21,480 nucleotides of DNA from Bacillota bacterium (GTDB lineage: Bacteria > Bacillota > Clostridia > Lachnospirales > Lachnospiraceae): contig JAEXNR010000038.1 of NCBI GenBank assembly GCA_023439505.1, positions 1 through 21,480 of the forward strand, given 5' to 3'. A program made the translations under genes and the position numbers. Positions 1 through 5,970 of the stretch are shown here, piece by piece (position 1 is the first letter of the stretch; the number at the start of each line of letters is the position of its first letter). The notes below the pieces were generated by a model. It had not been told where the DNA came from. It ran no database searches and was given only the letters and a program-made list of their open reading frames with translations.

Positions 1-50
1 ATTACTTTGTCCTCTACTGTAAGATTTATTGATTTAACATAATTCGGCAT
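1..50 (-). CDS. 5' end of a leftward gene, cut by the window edge
   Basis: Only the first 16 codons are visible, beginning MPNYVKSINLTVEDKV on the minus strand. The start is well supported. A perfect AAGGAG (plus-strand 59-64) lies 8 nt before the ATG, and an extended -10 promoter lies just upstream. The product cannot be identified from so short a piece. It is transcribed divergently from the adjacent tyrosine recombinase, so it may be a third gene of the same mobile element or simply the neighbour that the element landed beside. Confidence 0.5.
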   Translation of the reverse strand, partial: MPNYVKSINLTVEDKV

Positions 51-78
51 GGTTTGATCTCCTTAAGGTATTGAGATT

Positions 79-90
79 ATTATACCACAT
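79..90 (-). promoter_or_regulatory. Extended -10 promoter for the leftward partial gene
   Basis: The minus strand reads TGGTATAAT, a consensus extended -10 (TG-N-TATAAT), about 30 nt before the ATG at 50. No good -35 is seen at the usual distance, which is acceptable for an extended -10 promoter. The predicted 5' UTR is about 20 nt and carries the AAGGAG ribosome-binding site. Confidence 0.45.
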
Positions 91-203
91 ACCGAACCAT
101 TAAGCTAATTAAAACGAGTTATACTAGCTATTTAAAACACCATATCGATATTCTTTCGTTTCGAGACCTTGCTCCAGGCACTATTACTACTTATACTTCT
201 TAC

Positions 204-977
204 ATGACCCAGTTCATTGAATGGACGGAGTCCACACTTTCTTCAAAGCCTCTTTCAGATATTTCGTGGGAAGAGCTTCGTTCCTATCTTCGATTTCTCA
301 AAGAAGTCAGAGCGCTGAATCCACGTACGGTGAATGTCCATATCGCTCAGTTACGTGATTTCTATCAGTATATCCTCCACCGCGACTGGGATCGCTATCA
401 GATTCCTTATCTTCACTATGATGAACTTCTTCCTAAAGTTCCAACTAAGGATGAGGTGAATTCCCTTATTGACTCTGTTTACAATCCTAAACATAAAGCA
501 GAACTGGCTCTGTTATACTCGTCCGGTATCAGAGTCAGTGAACTCACACGCCTTAAATGCGGTGATATCTATCATTCCCGACACTGCATCTACATATCCA
601 GGAGCAAGAACCGCTCTGACCGTTATGCTGTTCTTTCCGAAAGGGCCTATGATCTGCTGGTCACCTATATCCGCACATTCCATCCCTCTGCAAAAAAGCA
701 GGACTGGCTCTTTCCCGGACAGAAACCCGATTCTCATATCCACCAGCAGTCTGTTTATAACACCTTTAAAAAATGGCTCTCTGTATTAGGACTTTCTGAT
801 GCAGGCTACACGCTACACAGCCTACGCCATGGATTTGGACTTCATCTGTATGAAGCAGGTACTGACATCATGACGATTAAGGAAGCCATGGGTCATAAAT
901 CCCTTTCCAGTACCTCAGTCTATCTCACTCTTGGCATCGGCAACGGAAGGAGTGTGACCAGTCCTTATGATGTCTAA
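204..977 (+). CDS. Tyrosine recombinase/integrase associated with the IS91-type element
   Basis: This is a 257-residue site-specific recombinase of the XerC/phage-integrase fold. A helical core-binding domain (about residues 1-75) precedes a catalytic domain with the full active-site set: R110 (SGIRVSEL), K135, H205-x-x-R208 (HSLRH), H231 (MGH) and nucleophile Y240. The ATG at 204 has no visible ribosome-binding site. The same frame stays open back to position 75, and the residues before this Met (LAPGTITTYTSY) look like the usual first helix of the core-binding domain. The true protein is therefore probably about 15-25 residues longer, but no ATG, GTG or TTG exists in that stretch. Either a rare start such as ATT at 150 is used or the 5' end is decayed. 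Its last 11 nt overlap the transposase start, which suggests translational coupling. It probably helps resolve or integrate the element; its exact role is unknown. Confidence 0.8.
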   Translation: MTQFIEWTESTLSSKPLSDISWEELRSYLRFLKEVRALNPRTVNVHIAQLRDFYQYILHRDWDRYQIPYLHYDELLPKVPTKDEVNSLIDSVYNPKHKAELALLYSSGIRVSELTRLKCGDIYHSRHCIYISRSKNRSDRYAVLSERAYDLLVTYIRTFHPSAKKQDWLFPGQKPDSHIHQQSVYNTFKKWLSVLGLSDAGYTLHSLRHGFGLHLYEAGTDIMTIKEAMGHKSLSSTSVYLTLGIGNGRSVTSPYDV

Positions 978-2205
978 GACTGTGAAACCCCGTCATCCAC
1001 TTGAGATAATAGAGGAATCCAACTCAAAAACCTATCCAATCCGGGATATCTTTCAGTCATTTTTCAGGGACTATTCCGGTTCCCATTCTGTTTCTAAAGA
1101 ACAACAGAAAGCTGCTTTTTGTATATCGGAATGCAAGACTGGTTCCTTCGGTTATAACTTAAGCTATTGTGAGTCCTGTGGTCATGCCGCGATTCATGCC
1201 TGCTCCTGTAATAACAGGAATTGTCCGAGTTGTCAGGCTCCACAAGAACAGAAATGGATCATGGCTCGTAATTCTGAGTTAATTGAAGGCTGTGCTTATT
1301 ACCATTGCATCTTCACACTACCATTTGAGTTAAATGACCTCATTTATGAAAACCAGAAGTTACTGTATAACCTCATGTTTTCCTGTGTATCAGATACCTT
1401 ACTTACCTTATGCCGTGATAAAAAATATATGGGTGCGACACCCGGCATCATCATGGTGCTGCACACATGGGGCCAGAAGCTTAACTTCCATCCTCACATC
1501 CACCTGGCCTTATCCGGTGGTGGGCTTACAGAATCAGGTCAGTTCACTGAGTCCTGCCATAAAGGATTTCTCCTTCCAGTAGAAGCAATGGGAAAGATGT
1601 TCCGTGGTAAATTTATGGCTGCCTTGAAAACTATTTATGACAAGAATCGGCTTTCTTTTGGCGACAGATGCCAGAATCTACGCAATCATTACAACTGGAA
1701 AGATTTCGTGGATTCCCTTTATGCGAAAGATTGGCTCCCCTTCATCCGTGAGACTTTTAATGGAAACGGGAATGCCATTAAATATCTTGCACGTTATGCC
1801 TATCGCACAGCCATCAGCAACAGCCGGATTTGTAGTATGACAGAAACGGAAGTATCTTTCACTTATAAAGATTATGCCGACAACAGTGCAAGGAAGATCA
1901 TGACCTTAGAGGGAACCAAGTTCATTGAATTGTTTCTGCAGCATATCCTGCCGAAAGGCTTCTCCCGCGTGAGGTTCAGTGGTTACTTAAGTAACTGCCA
2001 TAAAACAAAGAAGCTGAAATTGATACATAAACTGAGGGAAACACCATTCACCCCAAATCCAACAAAAGGAATGTCCATGGCAGAGCTTATGCTATTAATC
2101 TATCACCGGGATATCTGCGTATGCGGGCAATGCAACGGGCGAGTAATCCCTTATCCACGCGGAAAACCGTTTGTACTTCCAGTAAACAGCAGCTCTTTGA
2201 CTTAA
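967..2205 (+). CDS. IS91-family Y2 HUH transposase
   Basis: This 412-residue protein is a rolling-circle transposase that nicks and joins single DNA strands. An N-terminal zinc-binding region carries C68-x-x-C71, C79, C81 and C86-P-S-C89. The metal-binding HUH motif is H175-P-H177-I-H179. The double-tyrosine motif is Y273-L-A-R-Y277 (two Tyr four residues apart), as in the Y2 catalytic helix of IS91. A C-terminal cluster (C384, C386, C389) may bind a further zinc. Length is in the normal range and no break is seen, so the protein may be active. The gene starts with two adjacent ATGs inside the 3' end of the recombinase gene; either could be the start. Confidence 0.9.
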   Translation: MMSKTVKPRHPLEIIEESNSKTYPIRDIFQSFFRDYSGSHSVSKEQQKAAFCISECKTGSFGYNLSYCESCGHAAIHACSCNNRNCPSCQAPQEQKWIMARNSELIEGCAYYHCIFTLPFELNDLIYENQKLLYNLMFSCVSDTLLTLCRDKKYMGATPGIIMVLHTWGQKLNFHPHIHLALSGGGLTESGQFTESCHKGFLLPVEAMGKMFRGKFMAALKTIYDKNRLSFGDRCQNLRNHYNWKDFVDSLYAKDWLPFIRETFNGNGNAIKYLARYAYRTAISNSRICSMTETEVSFTYKDYADNSARKIMTLEGTKFIELFLQHILPKGFSRVRFSGYLSNCHKTKKLKLIHKLRETPFTPNPTKGMSMAELMLLIYHRDICVCGQCNGRVIPYPRGKPFVLPVNSSSLT

Positions 2206-2396
2206 GAATATGAATTTTTCAGGCTGTCCAACGGGATGGTCTTATTGTGGTGCATCCGTTTCACTATAGGAAGAAATACTATTCCATCATCTGGTGATAA
2301 ACTGTACCCATAAAAATCAAAAAACTTGGCATTTGCACATCATTGGCAGCCATCAAAACTGCATATGCCGTCCGCATGCGTGACTTGGTTCAAAAG

Positions 2397-2466
2397 AAAA
2401 GTACTAAATCAGGGGCTTGAAGTTCTTCTCAAGCTCCTGATTTTGAGTCCCTGACTTAGAACTTTT
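2397..2466 (+). repeat. Nested long hairpin after the transposase (candidate rolling-circle origin end or terminator)
   Basis: Two alternative stems share the same bases. The outer arms, 2397-2417 and 2446-2466, match over 21 positions with 18 Watson-Crick pairs and one G-U. The inner arms, 2406-2420 and 2429-2443, form a 15-bp stem (one G-U) around the 8-nt loop AGTTCTTC, and the inner 3' arm is followed by TTTT. This could terminate the transposase mRNA. It could also be the structured origin end that IS91-type transposases recognise. Confidence 0.55.
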
Positions 2467-2528
2467 CTAATTTATTTAATCAAATTAAAAATGTCTCAGG
2501 ATGAATTATAATTATAAATTGTGGAATT

Positions 2529-2573
2529 AGCAATGATTTTATTATAGTAAAGTTTACAAGCATTGCTGTTTTT
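2529..2573 (+). terminator. Weak terminator-like hairpin
   Basis: A 7-bp stem AGCAATG / CATTGCT (2529-2535 and 2561-2567) with a 25-nt AT-rich loop is followed by GTTTTTCT. The long loop makes it a poor intrinsic terminator. It may only mark the 3' end of a lost gene. Confidence 0.25.
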
Positions 2574-2582
2574 CTATTCATC

Positions 2583-2648
2583 ATCTTGGGGGGTTATCTT
2601 GGGGGGTGGCATGTTATCCTTGGGGGTCAGATTATTATCCTTGGGGGT
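2583..2648 (+). repeat. Four G-rich direct repeats, ATC(C)TTGGGGG(G)T
   Basis: Copies start at 2583, 2596, 2616 and 2637: two of ATCTTGGGGGGT and two of ATCCTTGGGGGT. Each has a run of five or six G, so the plus strand could fold into a G-quadruplex. The last three CTTGGGGG cores are exactly 21 bp apart. In one frame they read as a heptad (S/P)-W-G-x-x-x-Y that ends in a stop at the last copy. No start codon or ribosome-binding site serves that frame. The rest of 2470-2760 is AT-rich and shows no gene. Confidence 0.7.
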
Positions 2649-2766
2649 AACACCTGATTTATGTCTGCTTTTTAAATATCATTGATGTTTTTCAATCATA
2701 TTATTATAAACGAGCTGAATGGAGCCTTGCTTACAAACAGAAATCCTATGCTCGCAAATAATATAA

Positions 2767-2946
2767 ACAGAAGAAATTAATTACATAATCGAATCGGAAT
2801 TGGATGATGAGAAGCAATGTAAATACGTTTTACCGAATATCATTAACCACTGGTCAGAGAAAATACTAATTCCAGATTCCAAGTGCAATATATCGATGTT
2901 ACGCGTGAATGACATGGAGGAATTATATGCGGTAGGAGAATACTAA
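2767..2946 (+). pseudogene. ORF remnant, plus strand, unrecognised
   Basis: An open stretch of 59 codons ends at TAA 2944-2946 with coding-like composition (for example ELDDEKQCKYVLPNIINHW). It has no ATG, GTG or TTG start in a sensible place. The same frame upstream holds an ATG at 2719 but is broken by a TAA at 2764-2766. It reads like the tail of a decayed gene. The family is not recognised and chance openness cannot be excluded. Confidence 0.25.
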
Positions 2947-3197
2947 TACAGAAAAATACTTTTGCGACCATGTGGATGCAGTTTATTATCAAAGCCAGCA
3001 TAATCAAAAATCTTTATCCGAGATATATCATACGGCTTTGCGGTGATTTTAGCACGAAAATCTATTACATTATCCTTCGTAATATCATGCCCATTTCCCT
3101 GTAAATGCTCCGGCTCTTTCGCAAACAAAACTGCATAAACAGGCACATTAACAGATGTTAACAGTTTTTCGTAAAAATAAAAAAACCCGCAACCCAT
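2943..3197 (-). pseudogene. ORF remnant, minus strand, unrecognised
   Basis: An 84-codon minus-strand ORF whose only Met start lies inside the terminator of the neighbouring tRNA-Leu and has no ribosome-binding site. From about residue 14 onward the composition looks protein-like (VPVYAVLFAKEPEHLQGNG, then KIFDYAGFDNKLHPHGRK). It is therefore more likely a 3' gene fragment than an intact gene. I do not recognise a family. Its 3' end overlaps the end of the plus-strand remnant by 4 bp. Confidence 0.25.
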
Positions 3198-3218
3198 TAA
3201 ATTTAAAGGGTTGCGAGC
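3181..3218 (-). terminator. Intrinsic terminator of tRNA-Leu(CAG)
   Basis: On the minus strand an 8-bp stem (CGCAACCC / GGGTTGCG; plus-strand arms 3187-3194 and 3207-3214) runs straight into GGGTTTTTTTATTTTTA. This is 11 nt after the tRNA 3' end. The other strand also has a short T run (3217-3222), so it may work weakly in both directions. Confidence 0.8.
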
Positions 3219-3228
3219 TTTTTAAAGG

Positions 3229-3313
3229 ATGCAGTTGAGGGGACTTGAACCCCTACTCCCTTGCGAGAACTAGAACCTGAATCTAGCGCGTATGCCAATT
3301 CCGCCACAACTGC
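3229..3313 (-). tRNA. tRNA-Leu(CAG)
   Basis: The minus strand folds into a class II tRNA. The acceptor arm GCAGTTG pairs with CAACTGC, with discriminator A at 3229. The anticodon stem CTAGA/TCTAG carries loop TTCAGGT, giving anticodon CAG, which reads CUG. The long variable arm and the T arm GGGGTTCAAGTCCCC are typical of tRNA-Leu. CCA is not encoded. It is close in sequence to the tRNA-Leu(AAG) at 14025 that hosts the prophage. Confidence 0.95.
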
Positions 3314-3342
3314 ATTTTGTTCATAATTACGGAACGAATTTG

Positions 3343-3371
3343 ATTATAACATAATGTTTTTAGGATTTCAA
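3343..3371 (-). promoter_or_regulatory. SigA-type promoter of tRNA-Leu(CAG)
   Basis: On the minus strand TTGAAA (3371-3366) and TATAAT (3348-3343) are separated by 17 bp. The predicted start site is about 22 nt before the tRNA 5' end. Confidence 0.75.
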
Positions 3372-3449
3372 CTAAAATATTTCATTTGTTTCAACTTATA
3401 AAATATTTCATTTGTTTCAACTTAAAATATTTCATTTGTTTCAACTTAA
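3365..3449. repeat. 25-bp tandem repeat upstream of the tRNA-Leu promoter
   Basis: Three copies of the 25-mer from 3374-3398 (AAAATATTTC...CAACTTA) lie at 3374, 3400 and 3424, preceded by a partial copy (ATTTCAACT at 3365-3373). On the tRNA-coding strand every unit brings a TTGAAA hexamer and an A/T-rich block. The array sits at and just upstream of the -35 of the tRNA-Leu promoter. No spacer variation or palindromic unit suggests CRISPR. The remaining bases of 3450-3730 show only one doubtful small ORF. Confidence 0.8.
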
Positions 3450-3501
3450 TTTTGCGTGCTTAATTTGGACTAATGAACTTCAACAGTTGAACTTCAACCA
3501 C

Positions 3502-3675
3502 TTAACACCGCTTGTAACTTAAATCGATAAAACAATCTACTTTTACATCTATCTTAGTATTTAACTTTATACTCATCTTTACATCTATCTTAGGACCTAT
3601 CGTAGGATTCTTACTTCTTACCGGAACATCCTGGATTACAATCTCACAACATCCAAATAGTCCGCAGGCTTTCAT
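3502..3675 (-). CDS. Doubtful small Cys-containing ORF
   Basis: A possible 57-residue protein beginning MKACGLFGCC, with an internal repeat KIDVK(M/V) caused by a 16-bp direct repeat (3542-3557 and 3578-3593, 36 bp apart). There is no ribosome-binding site before the ATG, so the evidence is only the open frame. The frame extends upstream across the antisense strand of tRNA-Asn, and that part is certainly not real protein. No family is recognised. Confidence 0.18.
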   Translation of the reverse strand: MKACGLFGCCEIVIQDVPVRSKNPTIGPKIDVKMSIKLNTKIDVKVDCFIDLSYKRC

Positions 3676-3739
3676 ATTTATCACTGTTTTTGCACGAATA
3701 TTCAAATGAAAAACCATGAATACGATCAAAGGAATTATC

Positions 3740-3768
3740 TTGACATTAGAACAAACGGGTATTAAAAT
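3740..3768 (+). promoter_or_regulatory. SigA-type promoter of tRNA-Asn
   Basis: A perfect TTGACA at 3740-3745, a 17-bp spacer and TAAAAT at 3763-3768. The start site is expected a few bases before the tRNA at 3780. Confidence 0.8.
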
Positions 3769-3779
3769 TACTAATGTAT

Positions 3780-3851
3780 TCCTCGATAGCTCAATGGTAG
3801 AGCACACGGCTGTTAACCGTGGGGTTGTAGGTTCGAGCCCTACTCGGGGAG
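3780..3851 (+). tRNA. tRNA-Asn(GTT)
   Basis: The acceptor arm TCCTCGA pairs with TCGGGGA (one T-G pair) and the discriminator is G3851. The anticodon stem CACGG/CCGTG carries loop CTGTTAA, giving anticodon GTT. The T arm GTAGGTTCGAGCCCTAC is normal. CCA is not encoded, and a run of six T follows directly, probably as part of termination. Confidence 0.95.
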
Positions 3852-3981
3852 TTTTTTGCTGCAATAAATTCATCTGTTTATTCATAAGTTCACATCAATT
3901 CTGATAGCTTTGATCCAACTCTTTCACTCCCTTTGAATAAATTAAATCTCATGTGGAAAATCTAGCCTTGAGGTGATGAAC

Positions 3982-5520
3982 ATGGGTATCATTTGGAAAG
4001 CAAATGGAAGCTTTCACGAAGATGCAAAAGAAAGAGGAGAGTCTCTTTGGATACAGAAGGAGTATCTTAATCAGGAAGATCAACAGATATTAGAGAGACA
4101 GCAGCTAAAGGGAGATGTACAGACGGAGGTTGCGGTAATTGGTGGCGGAATAGCTGGAATTTTGACGGCATATCTTCTTCAGGAGAGAGGGATTTCTGTC
4201 GTTGTTCTGGAATGTGCCGGAATTGGCAGCGGGATGACCAAGGGGACAACGGCTAAGATTTCTTCCCAGCATGGGTTGATTTATCGCAAGCTGCTGACGT
4301 ACAAGGGAGAGATGAGAGCCAGAGAATATGCTGCAATAAATCAATATTCCATTGAGAAATATGAGGACATGATACAGCAGTTAAGGATTGATTGTGATTT
4401 TCAGAGATTACCTAATTATATCTACACGCTGGACAATGATCTGAAGATTAAGCAGGAGGTAGAAGCAGCGAAGAGACTGGGTCTTCCTGCTGTGTATACC
4501 AAAGATACGAATCTGCCCTTTCCGGTGAAATCCGCCATAAGATTTGACCATCAGGCACAATTTCATCCGCTGAAGTTCCTGAGAGCAGTTGCCGGGCGGC
4601 TATCGGTTTATGAACATGTACGGATCAAAGAGATGAGAACCGATGGTCTTATCATTACAGAACAGGGTACTGTTAAAGCAAAATCTGTTGTCATAGCCAC
4701 CCATTATCCCTTTATTAATGCGCCGGGGTACTATTTCCTTCGCATGCATCAGGAACGGCATTATCTGGCCGCGTTAGAGGGCAGTGGCAAGGAACTTATG
4801 GGGATGTATCTGGATGCGGATCCTCAGGGATTTACGTTTCGTAATTATCAGGATTATCTCATCTTAGGAAGCGGTGGCCACAGAACGGGGCAGTTTCATC
4901 CAAAGGACGCATATGCCAGGATTGAGATGGCGGCGAAACAATGGTATCCACAGGCCAGAATCAAATATATCTGGTCGGCAGCGGACTGTATCACACCGGA
5001 TTCTGTTCCCTATATCGGCAGGTTCTCAGTAAATACACCAAACTTTTATGTGGCAACCGGTTTTAATAAATGGGGAATGACCGGTTCTATGTCTGCCGCT
5101 ATCATTTTAAGGGATATGATTATGGGTAATGTAAATGCCAATCGCAAAGTATTTAATCCAAGAAGATTTATGCTCTCCGGAAGTAAGGTTATGGTAGAGG
5201 ATGCTGCCATTTCGGCCAGTAATCTGGCGGCCGGTATGCTGAGAATCCCTCATGATAAGTTAAGGCAGATAGGACGCGGGCAGGCAGGGGTTATTCATTA
5301 TAATGGACAGAGACTGGGAGTATACAGAGATCTCAATAATAAATATTACTACGTGAATACCAAATGTCCGCATTTGGGCTGTTCTCTGGAATGGAATCCC
5401 AATGAGCTGTCCTGGGATTGTCCCTGTCATGGCTCGAGGTTTGATTATCGGGGGAAATGGCTGAACAATCCGGCGATGAGAGACTGTCTCCCCTCCTGCC
5501 TGCATGATGAGAAGAAATGA
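3982..5520 (+). CDS. yhfW: FAD-dependent oxidoreductase with C-terminal Rieske domain (YhfW type)
   Basis: A 512-residue cytoplasmic flavoprotein. The N-terminal dinucleotide fold has a GxGxxG-type motif in VAVIGGGIAGILTAY (about residues 50-64) and a DAO-like body. The C-terminus is a Rieske [2Fe-2S] domain with ligands C462-P-H464 and C480-P-C-H483, plus C467 and C482 as the usual disulfide pair (CPHLGC ... CPCHGSRF). This domain pairing is that of Bacillus YhfW proteins; the substrate is unknown. I chose ATG 3982 because GAGGTG (3970-3975) lies 6 nt before it. In-frame GTG 3973 and ATG 3976 sit on top of that site. No convincing SigA promoter is seen upstream, and the gene appears to stand alone. 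Confidence 0.88.
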   Translation: MGIIWKANGSFHEDAKERGESLWIQKEYLNQEDQQILERQQLKGDVQTEVAVIGGGIAGILTAYLLQERGISVVVLECAGIGSGMTKGTTAKISSQHGLIYRKLLTYKGEMRAREYAAINQYSIEKYEDMIQQLRIDCDFQRLPNYIYTLDNDLKIKQEVEAAKRLGLPAVYTKDTNLPFPVKSAIRFDHQAQFHPLKFLRAVAGRLSVYEHVRIKEMRTDGLIITEQGTVKAKSVVIATHYPFINAPGYYFLRMHQERHYLAALEGSGKELMGMYLDADPQGFTFRNYQDYLILGSGGHRTGQFHPKDAYARIEMAAKQWYPQARIKYIWSAADCITPDSVPYIGRFSVNTPNFYVATGFNKWGMTGSMSAAIILRDMIMGNVNANRKVFNPRRFMLSGSKVMVEDAAISASNLAAGMLRIPHDKLRQIGRGQAGVIHYNGQRLGVYRDLNNKYYYVNTKCPHLGCSLEWNPNELSWDCPCHGSRFDYRGKWLNNPAMRDCLPSCLHDEKK

Positions 5521-5522
5521 AA

Positions 5523-5541
5523 CCATAGCATTCTTGCTATG
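5523..5541 (+). terminator. Small hairpin after the oxidoreductase gene
   Basis: A stem CATAGCA / TGCTATG with loop TTCT begins three bases after the stop codon. There is no clear T run, so it is a weak terminator or an mRNA 3'-end stabiliser. Confidence 0.4.
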
Positions 5542-5565
5542 TTATGACATAGAGACATCTATAAA

Positions 5566-5594
5566 TTGACAAATTTTTTAATATGTAGTATAAT
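5566..5594 (+). promoter_or_regulatory. Consensus SigA promoter for the chemoreceptor leader
   Basis: A perfect TTGACA (5566-5571), a 17-bp AT-rich spacer and a perfect TATAAT (5589-5594). The start site is expected near 5601, giving a leader of about 370 nt before the chemoreceptor ATG. Confidence 0.9.
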
Positions 5595-5707
5595 GTGCAT
5601 GACAAAATATAAGAGAAAAGATAATTTTTTGTTAAAAAACTATGAAAATTAAAAGAAGTAGTGTGTGCTAAGGCAGTTAAATGAAGTGGAGAAAATCCTA
5701 ATATTAT

Positions 5708-5787
5708 GTAAAAGCAAACTTATCGAAAGGTAAGGACGCAAAGCCTCAGGTCTAAGGTGGAAACATGATGACAGCTGGGTTGCCTTA
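5708..5787 (+). promoter_or_regulatory. c-di-GMP-I (GEMM-I) riboswitch aptamer
   Basis: The conserved blocks of the class I cyclic di-GMP aptamer are visible in order: GCAAAC (5714-5719); a hairpin with a GAAA tetraloop (TTAT-CGAAAG-GTAA region); GGACGCAAAGCCTCAGGTCTAA (5734-5755, the core plus tetraloop receptor side); then a second hairpin ending in CAGCTGGGTTGCC. P1 is AAAGCAA (5711-5717) with TTGCCTT (5780-5786), one A-C mismatch. The aptamer binds the second messenger c-di-GMP, which links the motile/sessile choice to the downstream chemoreceptor. Confidence 0.93.
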
Positions 5788-5848
5788 ATAATGTAAAGAA
5801 GTAAGCGGTATTACAAAGGATTGATACCGGAGTTCTTATTAATTTACT

Positions 5849-5885
5849 AAAAAAAGAAGGTAACTTTAATTGCCTTACTTTTTTT
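5849..5885 (+). terminator. Riboswitch-controlled intrinsic terminator
   Basis: The stem AAGGTAA (5857-5863) / TTGCCTT (5870-5876) is extended by an A-run/T-run helix past one bulged A and is followed by seven T. Its 3' arm TTGCCTTA is identical to the P1 3' arm of the aptamer at 5780-5787. AAGGTAA can therefore pair with either one, forming an antiterminator or the terminator. A separate small hairpin (CGGTAT / ATACCG, 5806-5829) lies between them. Confidence 0.85.
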
Positions 5886-5970
5886 GCGCATTTTTTGCAT
5901 TTTCACATAATTTTAGCAGGAAATTATCACAAAAAGGGCAAATTGTTGGTTGTAACAAAGGAGAAGTGGG

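Larger units (their letters stand above)
100..2470 (+). mobile_element. IS91-type element (tyrosine recombinase + Y2 HUH transposase); ends approximate
   Basis: Two overlapping plus-strand genes, a tyrosine recombinase and a Y2 HUH transposase, form one cassette. They are followed by a long nested hairpin at 2397-2466. IS91-family elements move by rolling-circle transposition. They have no terminal inverted repeats, and their origin end usually carries a hairpin near the transposase 3' end. That fits the hairpin here but does not fix the boundaries, and no target duplication is expected. The given limits are estimates: the left one lies upstream of the in-frame recombinase N-terminus and the right one just after the hairpin. 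Confidence 0.6.

Noticed and set aside
3374..3448. Possible CRISPR array
   Set aside because: The 25-bp units are nearly contiguous with no unique spacers, and there are no cas genes.
3676..3885. Minus-strand frame reading RVGLEPTTPRLTAVCSTIELSR
   Set aside because: This is the well-known false translation of the antisense strand of tRNA-Asn(GTT); it is not protein-coding.
5523..5600. Oxidoreductase and chemoreceptor in one operon
   Set aside because: A hairpin follows the oxidoreductase stop, and a perfect consensus promoter with a long riboswitch leader separates the two genes.
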